Positions 36,916 through 45,756 of a stretch of 64,000 nucleotides of DNA are shown piece by piece (within the stretch, counting starts at the first letter, position 1; each line of letters starts with the position of its first letter). This DNA is from Ignatzschineria sp. RMDPL8A. Its GTDB lineage: Bacteria > Pseudomonadota > Gammaproteobacteria > Cardiobacteriales > Wohlfahrtiimonadaceae. The stretch is taken from contig NZ_JAPPWA010000002.1 of the NCBI RefSeq assembly GCF_029815055.1, positions 1,550,001 through 1,614,000 on the forward strand, written 5' to 3'. The notes beneath the pieces are model-generated. The model did not search any database. It was not told the origin of the DNA and saw only the letters and a program-made list of their open reading frames with translations. The translations under genes were made by a program, and so were the position numbers.

Positions 36916-37100
36916 AGGTTTAACTTGCTCTCAATTTATAACTATAATGTTAGATCACTTGAAATTCTCAAAAAAAACTCCAAACTAAATATAACATTTT
37001 TATTCGATTGGAATTTAGGTATTATAACAAACACCCAAAACGCGAGCTACTCAAATCGCGCACCAATCTTATCTACATTCGGGATATAAGGTAATATTTA

Positions 37101-39608
37101 ATGACAAAATCACTGGTCATAGTTGAATCACCAGCCAAAGCAAAAACCATAGAAAAATATCTAGGGAAAGATTTTACCGTACTTGCCTCATTTGGGCATG
37201 TGCGTGCGCTTGTGCGTAAACAGGGCTCTGTGGACACAGATAATAACTTCGACATGAAGTATGAAGTCCTTAGCCAAAACAAAAAGCATCTTGCGGCGAT
37301 TGAAAAGGCGTTAAAAGACGCAGACAACCTCATGCTCGCAACTGACCCGGACCGCGAAGGGGAAGCGATTTCATGGCATATTTTAGAGTATCTAAAAGAG
37401 AAAAATGCCTTAAAAGATAAGAAGATTTCACGCGTGGTTTTCCACGAAATCACCAAAAAAGCGATCCAAGATGCGGTACAAAATCCCCGCGATCTTGCGA
37501 TGGATTTAGTCAATGCGCAGCAAGCTCGAACCGCGCTCGATTATCTCGTTGGATTTAATTTATCACCGCTTTTATGGAAGAAAATTAGCCCCGGATTGTC
37601 AGCAGGACGCGTTCAATCACCGGCACTTCGCATGATTTGTGAGCGTGAAGATGAGATTAACGCCTTCGTCTCTGAAGAGTATTGGTCAATCACCGCTGAT
37701 CTTAATAAAGATTCAAGTAAGTTTACCGGTCGTCTTACGGATTTTGAGGCTGAAAAAGTGGAACAATTTAGCTTCCGCGATGAAAAATCGGCTACTCATG
37801 TGGTTAAAACCTTAACCGATGCCTTTGGTAATGAACTGCCGGTTGTCAATGTTGAAAAGCGTCAGCGTCGCCGCAATCCCGCACCGCCCTTCACTACTTC
37901 AACCTTACAACAGGAAGGGTCACGCAAACTTCGCTTTAGCGCCTCTCGCACCATGCGCGTTGCGCAAAATCTCTATGAGGGGATTAATCTTGGCACTGAA
38001 ACGATCGGTCTGATTACCTATATGCGTACCGACTCGGTCACCTTATCGGACGAAGCGCTTACCGACATTCGCTCATACATTACCCGCGAACATGGCAAAG
38101 AGTATTGTCCTGAAGCGCCACGCATCTATAAAACGAAATCCAAAAATGCCCAAGAGGCTCACGAGGCGATTCGCCCTACCTCGGTGTTTAGAACGCCAGA
38201 ATCGGTGAAACAATATCTCGATTCGGATCAATATCGTCTCTATGAGCTAATCTGGAAACGTGCCGTTGCCTCTCAGATGGAATCAGCCATTATGAATACC
38301 ACCGCCGTTGATTTAGGGGAGCAAGGCAAACACCTTTTCCGCGTTAACGGTTCAACCATCGCTTTCCCAGGCTTTATGAGCCTCTATCTTGAAGATAATG
38401 ATGATGAAAAAGCTGAGAAAGAGGAAGATCGCATCTTACCGGAGATGGCGGTTGGCGATATTGTTGCGCTAAGCGATATCATCCCCAATCAACATTTTAC
38501 TGAGCCACCACCCCGTTATACGGAAGCCTCGCTCGTAAAAACCCTTGAAGAGTATGGCATTGGCCGTCCTTCCACCTATGCAAGCATTATCTCGACCCTG
38601 CAAAATCGTGAGTATGTCACCATGGATGCGCGCCGTTTTATTCCTACGGATGTTGGGCAAATTGTCTCGCGCTTCTTAACCGAACATTTCACCCAATATG
38701 TCGATTATGATTTCACCGCAACGCTTGAAGATAGCCTCGATGAGGTGTCTCGTGGTGAGAAAGAGTGGGTACCACTACTTGATGCTTTCTGGCAACCTTT
38801 TATCACTCAATGCGATGATGTGGAAGAGAATGTCTCCCGTGCGGATGTGGCGCAAGCCCGCGTTTTAGGGGATGATCCGAAAACTGGTAAGCCCGTATCT
38901 GTTCGGATTGGTCGCTATGGGCCTTTTGCTCAAATTGGCGATAAAGATGATGAAGAGAAACCAAAATTCGCTTCACTTCTTCCTGATCAACGCCTCGATA
39001 CCATCACGCTCGAAGAGGCCATTGCACTCTTTAAATTACCGCGCGTTCTAGGCAAAGGCGATGATGATTATGATATTCGCGCCAATATCGGTCGCTTTGG
39101 GCCCTATATCCAATACGGTCCACGTAAATTCGTCTCGCTCAAAGAGTACGACCCTTATACGGTGACCTATGAAGAGGCACTGGAAGTGGTTAAAGCGCAC
39201 AAAGAGGCAGAAGCAGCGAAATATATCCACACCTTTAAAGAGGGAGAGCTCACCATCGAGGTAATTAATGGCCGCTACGGGCCTTATATCACAGATGGTA
39301 CGAAAAACGTGCGTGTTCCGAAAGATCGTGACCCGAAAACACTTACTTTAGATGAGTGTAAAGAGATGATCGAAAAAGCACCGGCCAAAAAAACCCGTGC
39401 GAAAAAAACCACTACCAAAAAGGCTGCAGAAAAGAAAACGACCGCGAAGAAGACAACGGCTAAAAAAACGGCTGCCAAAAAGCCTGCAGCCAAGAAAACA
39501 ACAGCCAAAGCTGCAACCAAAGCAACGTCAAAAACAACCACTAAAACGGCAGCTAAAAAGACGACGACTAAAAAAGCCACAAAAAGTGATGCGGGTAATG
39601 AATCTTAA
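37101..39608 (+). CDS. topA: DNA topoisomerase I with Lys/Ala-rich tail
   Basis: An 835-residue type IA topoisomerase that relaxes negative supercoils. The Toprim domain starts at KSLVIVESPAKAKTIEKYLG, with acidic DPDREGEAISWH; the active-site Tyr is Tyr307 in GLITYMRTDS. No CxxC zinc fingers are present. Instead the C-terminus has repeated Toprim-C modules (GRYGPFAQIG, GRFGPYIQYG, GRYGPYITDG) followed by a ~70-residue tail of KKTTAKK/AAKK units, the layout usual in actinobacteria and Bacteroidetes rather than in E. coli TopA. An ATAAGGT site precedes the ATG. Confidence 0.95.
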   Translation: MTKSLVIVESPAKAKTIEKYLGKDFTVLASFGHVRALVRKQGSVDTDNNFDMKYEVLSQNKKHLAAIEKALKDADNLMLATDPDREGEAISWHILEYLKEKNALKDKKISRVVFHEITKKAIQDAVQNPRDLAMDLVNAQQARTALDYLVGFNLSPLLWKKISPGLSAGRVQSPALRMICEREDEINAFVSEEYWSITADLNKDSSKFTGRLTDFEAEKVEQFSFRDEKSATHVVKTLTDAFGNELPVVNVEKRQRRRNPAPPFTTSTLQQEGSRKLRFSASRTMRVAQNLYEGINLGTETIGLITYMRTDSVTLSDEALTDIRSYITREHGKEYCPEAPRIYKTKSKNAQEAHEAIRPTSVFRTPESVKQYLDSDQYRLYELIWKRAVASQMESAIMNTTAVDLGEQGKHLFRVNGSTIAFPGFMSLYLEDNDDEKAEKEEDRILPEMAVGDIVALSDIIPNQHFTEPPPRYTEASLVKTLEEYGIGRPSTYASIISTLQNREYVTMDARRFIPTDVGQIVSRFLTEHFTQYVDYDFTATLEDSLDEVSRGEKEWVPLLDAFWQPFITQCDDVEENVSRADVAQARVLGDDPKTGKPVSVRIGRYGPFAQIGDKDDEEKPKFASLLPDQRLDTITLEEAIALFKLPRVLGKGDDDYDIRANIGRFGPYIQYGPRKFVSLKEYDPYTVTYEEALEVVKAHKEAEAAKYIHTFKEGELTIEVINGRYGPYITDGTKNVRVPKDRDPKTLTLDECKEMIEKAPAKKTRAKKTTTKKAAEKKTTAKKTTAKKTAAKKPAAKKTTAKAATKATSKTTTKTAAKKTTTKKATKSDAGNES

Positions 39609-39672
39609 TCTCGATTCATTCCGCGAACATTACCACTAAATTGGGGTAACGCTTTAAAACGCTCAAACTAAA

Positions 39673-39719
39673 AACGCCTCTAGGAACGTGATACAATCGA
39701 CCCTATAGGCGTTCTTTTT
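39673..39719 (+). terminator. Intrinsic terminator after topA
   Basis: AACGCCTCTAGG at 39673-39684 pairs with CCTATAGGCGTT at 39702-39713 with one mismatch, followed by CTTTTT. Confidence 0.82.
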
Positions 39720-39778
39720 ATCCACAATTTTAATTTAATTGTTAATTGAAAACCATTCATTCAGGAGTTTCTATATTT

Positions 39779-41155
39779 ATGGCCGATAATCCAGCGAAAA
39801 TCTTAATTGTTGATGATGAACAAGATATTTGCGATCTCGTCAGCGACATTTTACAAGACGAAGGATACGAAGTGGCGGTTGCCTATAACGGCGCGGAAGC
39901 CAATGCCCTCAAAGAATCGACCGATCCTGATCTGATTTTGCTCGATATTTGGATGCCCGACATTGATGGGATTTCACTGCTTAAATCGTGGCGTGAAGCG
40001 GGCAATATGGCACCGGTGATTATGATGAGCGGCCATGGAACCCTCGAACACGCCATTGAAGCGACAAAGCTCGGGGCATCGGACTTTTTAGAAAAGCCGC
40101 TCACGCTTGCGAAACTTTTAATGGTGGTGGATAAAACGTTAACTGAAGCGCCTGCTCTGCTGGCTGAATCGATCGAGCCGATTTTACCCACTGAAAAACC
40201 CTATCCTTTTGAGCCGGTTGGGCGCAGTTTAGTGGCACAAAATCTGCGTAATAATCTGCAAAAATCGGCCTCGGTCTCCCATGCCAATATTTTACTGCTT
40301 GGTGAGCCAGGTACCGAGATTGATGGCGTTGCAAGCTACATTCATGACCTCTCCCCAGAACGCAAGGGGGCTTTTTTAGAGTTTAACCTTGGCACTATGA
40401 ATGATGCGCTCTTTAATTCCACCTTTTTCGATCCAAGTGGAAAAATCAGTCCTCAAATCATTCAGCACGGCAATGGGGGAATTCTCTATTTTAAAGAGAT
40501 TGATGAGGCGAGCACTGCGATCCAAACCGCCCTTGCCAAACTATTAAATGCCCTTGCAACTGAGCGCAAAACAAGTAGCGCAATTCAACTGCGCGCTATT
40601 TTCTCCGCCGATGCCTATCTTCCCTATTTAGTGGAACAAGAGGAATTTTCAAGCGAGTTATGGCACCTTTTAAATGAGGTAACCATTCAGCTGCCTTCGC
40701 TTCGCCTCCATCCTGAAGATGTGCCTGAGCTCATCAATGCTTATGTGCACTATTTTGTGGAAGAGAAACATCTCAATTATCGCCATTTCTCGATTGCTGC
40801 ACAAAATCGCCTTCGCAATCATGAATGGACGGGCAATCATCAAGAACTGAAAAATCTCATTAAACGCCTCTTAATTTTAGGCTCACAAGATGAAGTATCG
40901 CTCGATGAGGTGAATGCGGAGCTTGAAAAGCAGATTCTTGAAGCACCGAAAAAAGCAGACGATCATACCTATTCGCTTCCGCTTGATCTGCCACTTCGCG
41001 AAGCCCGAGAACAATTTGAGCGGGCTTATTTAATTGCTCAATATGAGCGCGTTGATGGCAATATGGCAAATCTCGCAAAGCTTGTGGGAATGGAACGAAC
41101 AAACCTCTATCGTAAATTAAAATCGCTCGATATTGACCCAAAAACTGGCAAATAA
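39779..41155 (+). CDS. NtrC/NtrX-like response regulator with degenerate AAA+ domain
   Basis: A 458-residue regulator with three parts. The receiver is intact (KILIVDDEQD, phosphoacceptor Asp56 in LLDIWMP, Thr/Lys region KPLTLAK). The central domain aligns with sigma-54 activator ATPases, but Walker A is GEPGTEID rather than GExGxGKE, Walker B is GGILYFKEID rather than GGTLFLDEI, and no GAFTGA loop is present. The C-terminus keeps a Fis-type helix-turn-helix (VDGNMANLAKLVGMERTNLYRKLKSLDI). It probably binds DNA without activating sigma-54. The start at 39779 follows AGGAG. No histidine kinase is adjacent. Confidence 0.85.
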   Translation: MADNPAKILIVDDEQDICDLVSDILQDEGYEVAVAYNGAEANALKESTDPDLILLDIWMPDIDGISLLKSWREAGNMAPVIMMSGHGTLEHAIEATKLGASDFLEKPLTLAKLLMVVDKTLTEAPALLAESIEPILPTEKPYPFEPVGRSLVAQNLRNNLQKSASVSHANILLLGEPGTEIDGVASYIHDLSPERKGAFLEFNLGTMNDALFNSTFFDPSGKISPQIIQHGNGGILYFKEIDEASTAIQTALAKLLNALATERKTSSAIQLRAIFSADAYLPYLVEQEEFSSELWHLLNEVTIQLPSLRLHPEDVPELINAYVHYFVEEKHLNYRHFSIAAQNRLRNHEWTGNHQELKNLIKRLLILGSQDEVSLDEVNAELEKQILEAPKKADDHTYSLPLDLPLREAREQFERAYLIAQYERVDGNMANLAKLVGMERTNLYRKLKSLDIDPKTGK

Positions 41156-41210
41156 CGATAATGCCATCACCATCATGATTAACTTTTAATGACAACCTGC
41201 ACACACTGCT

Positions 41211-41948
41211 ATGACTGATTTTTCCTACCTTAAAACAAATTTAGATCACCTAAACGCTCGCATTGAAACGGCGGCTAAAAAAGCAGCCCGTGATCCCAAT
41301 GAGATCTCGCTATTAATGGCAACAAAAACGCGTACGCCCGAGGAGATTAATGCGGCAATTGAGTTTGGGTATGGGTTATTGGGGGAAAATCGCGTACAGG
41401 AACTGGTAGAAAAAGCGCCTCACTTACTCACTAAAGCTGATCTTTCGGATATTAAGCTTATTACTCCACGAGAAAATCACTTTATCGGCCAACTGCAAGG
41501 CAATAAAGTCGCGGACGTTTGCCAAGTCGCCACCTGCATTCAATCGGTCGATCGCCTTCGCATTGCCCGCCGCATTAATGATTATTGCACGCTCAATCAC
41601 ATTAATATGGAGGTATTTATCCAAGTCAATACTTCCCGAGAAGCAAGTAAATCGGGCCTCTTACCGGAAGCACTTTTTGAATTTTTAGCCGATATTAAAC
41701 CGCTCACCAAGCTAACCATTCGGGGGCTGATGACGATTGGCCTACATAGCGATAATGAAACTAACGTCCGCAAAGGGTTTGCGCTTCTTCGCAACCTCCG
41801 TGATGAATCCATTGAGAAAGGCCTTCTTCCTGACACGGCAACAGAGCTCTCGATGGGGATGAGTGGCGATCTTGAGCTGGCGATTTTAGAGGGTGCCACG
41901 ATGATTCGTGTCGGCAGTGACATCTTCGGTCAGCGGGATTATTCGTAG
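41211..41948 (+). CDS. yggS: YggS/PROSC-family PLP homeostasis protein
   Basis: A 245-residue alanine-racemase-like barrel that binds PLP and tunes vitamin B6 pools. The PLP lysine is in LLMATKTRTPEEI, with GLLGENRVQELVEK, HFIGQLQGNKV, and the phosphate-binding ELSMGMSGDLELAILEGATMIRVGSDIFG at the end. Usually it neighbours proC or pilT; here it follows the NtrX-like regulator by 55 bases. Length is normal. Confidence 0.93.
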   Translation: MTDFSYLKTNLDHLNARIETAAKKAARDPNEISLLMATKTRTPEEINAAIEFGYGLLGENRVQELVEKAPHLLTKADLSDIKLITPRENHFIGQLQGNKVADVCQVATCIQSVDRLRIARRINDYCTLNHINMEVFIQVNTSREASKSGLLPEALFEFLADIKPLTKLTIRGLMTIGLHSDNETNVRKGFALLRNLRDESIEKGLLPDTATELSMGMSGDLELAILEGATMIRVGSDIFGQRDYS

Positions 41949-42051
41949 TTACTCCACCACTCCATTTAAATCAAGAGAGACCTAAATTAAGGCGGATCAC
42001 TCACTTTATCGCTTAAAAATCGGCCAAATTCAAAAAAAATTGCACTTTAGC

Positions 42052-42079
42052 CTTGAATATCCAAATCCCATCTCCATAT
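42052..42079 (+). promoter_or_regulatory. Heat-shock (sigma-32) promoter of dnaK
   Basis: CTTGAAT at 42052-42058 (consensus CTTGAAA) and CTCCATAT at 42072-42079 (consensus CCCCATNT) are separated by 13 bases, and lie about 105 bases upstream of the dnaK start. Confidence 0.75.
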
Positions 42080-42184
42080 TACCTTCAGAAAGAGAATTTA
42101 ATCAGTTTAAACAAACACGTTTTTATAGCGTTTTATCAATAATTCAAACTAAATTTTAAAATTATATTTTTGAGGTAATTATAT

Positions 42185-44113
42185 ATGTCTAAAATCATCG
42201 GGATTGACTTAGGTACAACTAACTCATGTGTTGCCATTATGGACGGCGAAAAAGTACGCGTTATCGAAAACGCCGAAGGCGATCGCACTACTCCATCAAT
42301 CGTTGCGTACACAGAAGATGGTGAAATCTTAACCGGTCAACCTGCAAAACGCCAAGCGGTGACCAATCCTAAAAACACTCTTTTTGCGATCAAACGTCTT
42401 ATCGGACGCCGTTTTGAAGATGCTGAAGTTCAAAAAGACAAAGATCTTGTCCCCTTTGAAATCGTTAAAGCAGACAACGGCGATGCGTGGGTATCAGTCA
42501 AAGGCGAAAAAATGGCACCTCCTCAAATCTCAGCGGAAGTGCTTCGTAAAATGAAACAAACCGCTGAAGATTATTTAGGTGAAAAAGTAACAGAAGCGGT
42601 GATCACCGTACCTGCATACTTTAATGACGCACAACGTCAGGCAACTAAAGACGCGGGCCAAATCGCTGGTCTAGATGTTAAACGTATCATCAACGAACCT
42701 ACTGCGGCTGCCCTTGCCTACGGTATGGATAAAAAAACCAAAGACGAAAGCAAAATTGCGGTATTTGACTTAGGCGGCGGTACATTCGACATCTCAATTA
42801 TCGAAATTGCCGACGTTGATGGCGATAAACAATTCGAAGTACTTTCAACCAACGGAGATACATTCCTTGGCGGTGAAGACTTTGACGCGGTAGTGATCGA
42901 CTACTTAGTTGAAGAGTTCAAAAAAGATTCAGGCATTGACCTTCGCAACGATCCATTAGCGCTTCAACGCTTAAAAGAAGCCGGTGAAAAAGCGAAAATC
43001 GAATTGTCATCATCACAACAAACCTCGATCAACCTTCCTTACATCACAGCTGATAGCACAGGTCCTAAACACTTAGACATCAAAATGACCCGCGCAAAAC
43101 TCGAAGCATTAGTTGAAGAGTTAATCGAGCGCACATTAGAGCCATGCCGTACAGCGCTTAAAGATGCTGGTTTAGCCGTATCACAAATTGATGATGTGAT
43201 TTTAGTCGGTGGTCAAACCCGTATGCCGAAAGTTCAAGAAAAAGTGAAAGAATTCTTCGGTAAAGAACCCCGTCGTGACGTGAATCCTGACGAAGCAGTG
43301 GCATCGGGCGCCGCAATCCAAGGCGGTGTATTAGGCGGTGATGTGAAAGATGTTTTACTACTCGACGTTACCCCTCTTTCGCTCGGTATTGAAACCATGG
43401 GTGGCGTGATGACAAAACTGATCGACAAAAACACCACAATCCCAACCAACGCGAGCCAAGTCTTCTCAACAGCGGCGGATAATCAGCCTGCAGTAACGAT
43501 TCATATCTTACAAGGTGAGCGTCCACAAGCATCACAAAACCATTCACTTGGTCAATTTGACTTAACAGATATTCCACCAGCACCGCGCGGTGTTCCACAA
43601 ATCGAAGTGACCTTTGATATCGATGCAAACGGGATTATGAACGTCTCGGCGAAAGATAAGTCAACCGGTAAAGAGCAATCGATTGTGATTAAATCAAGCT
43701 CAGGATTATCGGAAGATGATATCGAGAAAATGGTAAAAGATGCGGAAGCAAACGCGGAAGAGGATAAAAAATTCCAAGAGCTCGTGACCGCACGTAACAC
43801 GGCAGAACAGATGATCCATGCCTCTGAGAAATCTCTCAAAGATCTTGGTGACAAAGTGACTGACGATGAGAAGAAAAATATTGAAGCGGCAATTGAAGAG
43901 ACAAAAGAAGTCTTAAAAGGCGATGATGTTGATGCAATCAAGGCAAAAACTGATGCTTTAACAACCGTTGCGGGCGAGCTTGCACAGCGCGTTTATGCGG
44001 AACAAGGCGGCGATGCAGCCGGCGCAGCTCCCGGTGCTGAAGAGGCGCCAAAAGACGACAATGTTGTTGACGCTGAGTTCGAAGAAGTTAAAGACGACAA
44101 AGATAAAAAATAA
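42185..44113 (+). CDS. dnaK: Chaperone DnaK (Hsp70)
   Basis: A 642-residue Hsp70. The nucleotide-binding domain shows [46 protein letters not shown] and [12 protein letters not shown]; the linker [15 protein letters not shown] leads to the substrate domain, and the C-terminus ends with an [10 protein letters not shown]-type acidic tail. It binds unfolded peptides with DnaJ and GrpE; grpE is not adjacent. A sigma-32 promoter lies upstream and a UUCG hairpin separates it from dnaJ. Confidence 0.98.
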   Translation: MSKIIGIDLGTTNSCVAIMDGEKVRVIENAEGDRTTPSIVAYTEDGEILTGQPAKRQAVTNPKNTLFAIKRLIGRRFEDAEVQKDKDLVPFEIVKADNGDAWVSVKGEKMAPPQISAEVLRKMKQTAEDYLGEKVTEAVITVPAYFNDAQRQATKDAGQIAGLDVKRIINEPTAAALAYGMDKKTKDESKIAVFDLGGGTFDISIIEIADVDGDKQFEVLSTNGDTFLGGEDFDAVVIDYLVEEFKKDSGIDLRNDPLALQRLKEAGEKAKIELSSSQQTSINLPYITADSTGPKHLDIKMTRAKLEALVEELIERTLEPCRTALKDAGLAVSQIDDVILVGGQTRMPKVQEKVKEFFGKEPRRDVNPDEAVASGAAIQGGVLGGDVKDVLLLDVTPLSLGIETMGGVMTKLIDKNTTIPTNASQVFSTAADNQPAVTIHILQGERPQASQNHSLGQFDLTDIPPAPRGVPQIEVTFDIDANGIMNVSAKDKSTGKEQSIVIKSSSGLSEDDIEKMVKDAEANAEEDKKFQELVTARNTAEQMIHASEKSLKDLGDKVTDDEKKNIEAAIEETKEVLKGDDVDAIKAKTDALTTVAGELAQRVYAEQGGDAAGAAPGAEEAPKDDNVVDAEFEEVKDDKDKK

Positions 44114-44145
44114 TCATTCTGAATGAATTGATTGAGTAACAAAGA

Positions 44146-44179
44146 ATCCTCAGAGAATTTCGATTCTCTGGGGATCTTT
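44146..44179 (+). terminator. UUCG-loop hairpin between dnaK and dnaJ
   Basis: A 13-bp stem (44146-44158 with 44163-44175, one G-T pair) is capped by TTCG and followed by CTTT. The short T-run suggests partial termination, lowering dnaJ relative to dnaK. Confidence 0.75.
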
Positions 44180-44341
44180 CCTGAAAAAGAGGGCTCTCTG
44201 AGTCATTTTATTATTCCGCATCTAGGCTCACAGATTTAAGCGCACGATGTTGATCAATAAGATGATTCTTCATCCCATAATGGCGGCTCGTAAGAGCATT
44301 AAATAAACAGATAAACGGTTAATAAGGAACGATCATTATCC

Positions 44342-45478
44342 ATGGCAGAACGCGATTATTATGAAGTGTTAGGGATTGAAAAAGGCGCATCGAAAGATGA
44401 GATTCGCAAAGCATATAGACGTCTTGCAATGAAATATCACCCTGACCGTAATGCTGACAAAAAAGAAGAAGCAGAAGAGAAATTTAAAGAGGTTCAAAAA
44501 GCCTATGAAGTGCTCTTTGATGATGAAAAACGCCAAATGTATGACCAATACGGCCATGCAGGAGTAAACGGTCAAGCCGGTGGGTTTGGCGGGGGCGCTG
44601 GCGGATTTGGTGGCGCAGATTTTGGCGATATCTTCGGTGATATGTTTGGCGATATCTTCGGCGGAGGTGGACGCTCTCAAGCAAATCGAGCCTATCGTGG
44701 CGATGATATTGGCTATCAACTCGATATCACCCTAGAAGAGGCTGCTTTCGGCACCACAACGCGCATTAGTGTCCCGACAACCGTTCATTGTCATCACTGT
44801 AATGGATCAGGCGCAGCCGCAGGATCAGAGCCTGTCACCTGCCCAACCTGTCACGGACAAGGCCAAGTGCGCATGTCGCAAGGGTTCTTCTCCGTTCAGC
44901 AAACCTGTCCGGACTGTCAAGGACGCGGTAAGAAAATCACCAATCCGTGTACCAATTGTCATGGCACAGGCCAAGAGCGCAAAACAAAAACGCTCGAAGT
45001 GAAAGTGCCAGCAGGCGTTGATACGGGCGATCGTATTCGTCTTTCAGGCGAAGGAGAAGCGGGCGTTAATGGTGGCCCAAGTGGCGATCTATACGTCCAA
45101 ATTCGCGTGAAAAAACATGCGATCTTCACCCGTGATGATCAGCATCTTCACTGCGAGGTTCCCGTGAGCTTTGTTACGGCAGCACTCGGTGGTGAAATTG
45201 AAGTCCCCACCCTTGATGGCCGTGTTAATTTGAAAATTCCGGCTGAAACACAAACGGGCCGAATCTTTAGACTCCGCGGAAAAGGAGTTAAACCTGTACG
45301 CGGTGGCGCTCAAGGCGATCTACTCTGCGCGATTAAAGTGGAAACGCCGGTGAAACTGAGTAGCGATCAAAAAGAGATGCTCCGTAAATTTGGCGAAACC
45401 TTAGGGGAAAACCATGTCCCCCAGCAAAATAGCTGGCTCGATGGCGTAAAGAAGTTCTTTGATGGTCTCGGGAAATGA
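44342..45478 (+). CDS. dnaJ: Chaperone DnaJ (Hsp40)
   Basis: A 378-residue type I Hsp40. The J-domain contains the MKYHPDRN loop near residue 34, a glycine/phenylalanine-rich linker follows ([21 protein letters not shown]), and four CxxCxGxG zinc motifs are present: [24 protein letters not shown] and CTNCHGTG. The C-terminal substrate domains end at [10 protein letters not shown]. It is 228 bases after dnaK, beyond a partial terminator; no separate promoter is obvious. Confidence 0.97.
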   Translation: MAERDYYEVLGIEKGASKDEIRKAYRRLAMKYHPDRNADKKEEAEEKFKEVQKAYEVLFDDEKRQMYDQYGHAGVNGQAGGFGGGAGGFGGADFGDIFGDMFGDIFGGGGRSQANRAYRGDDIGYQLDITLEEAAFGTTTRISVPTTVHCHHCNGSGAAAGSEPVTCPTCHGQGQVRMSQGFFSVQQTCPDCQGRGKKITNPCTNCHGTGQERKTKTLEVKVPAGVDTGDRIRLSGEGEAGVNGGPSGDLYVQIRVKKHAIFTRDDQHLHCEVPVSFVTAALGGEIEVPTLDGRVNLKIPAETQTGRIFRLRGKGVKPVRGGAQGDLLCAIKVETPVKLSSDQKEMLRKFGETLGENHVPQQNSWLDGVKKFFDGLGK

Positions 45479-45553
45479 ATGGCTCAGTGGTTCAAAACTC
45501 GATCAAAAAAGTAAATAATTTTAGATCTTGTCAAATTTTTACAATTGACCCAC

Positions 45554-45667
45554 TATAATCGAAATTGTTAATAAACATAACGTACAAGCGCAGGCAATAT
45601 TAATATCTCTATCACTCTCTTAAGTACCCTCTTAAGTCCCCCTTAGCGATATTGCCCGCGCTTTTTT
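45554..45667 (+). ncRNA. Candidate small RNA or attenuator between dnaJ and comEC
   Basis: A -10 hexamer TATAAT (45554-45559) is followed by a structure in which GCGCAGGCAATAT (45588-45600) pairs with ATATTGCCCGCGC (45649-45661), 12 of 13 positions, ending in six T residues. The predicted RNA is about 100 nt. Its 48-base loop is pyrimidine-rich with two CTCTTAAGT units and CCCCC, which could pair with Shine-Dalgarno sequences. The -35 is poor (TTGTCA at 20 bases). It could instead be a leader attenuating comEC. Confidence 0.45.
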
Positions 45668-45756
45668 ACGCCACGAATTTATCCCCGTTTATCCTCTTCT
45701 TTATAAAACACCCCTATCTCTTTGATTTTAGTCGATTAATCGATTATCCTAATGCG

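Noticed and set aside
39284-39580. 98-codon hydrophobic frame on the minus strand at the topA 3' end
   Set aside because: It is the complement of the Lys/Ala-rich topA tail, which reads as Val/Ala/Phe on the other strand.
45652-45756. N-terminal extension of comEC from a TTG at 45652
   Set aside because: That codon lies in the 3' arm of a terminator-like stem and has no ribosome site; the next ATG gives a natural hydrophobic N-terminus.
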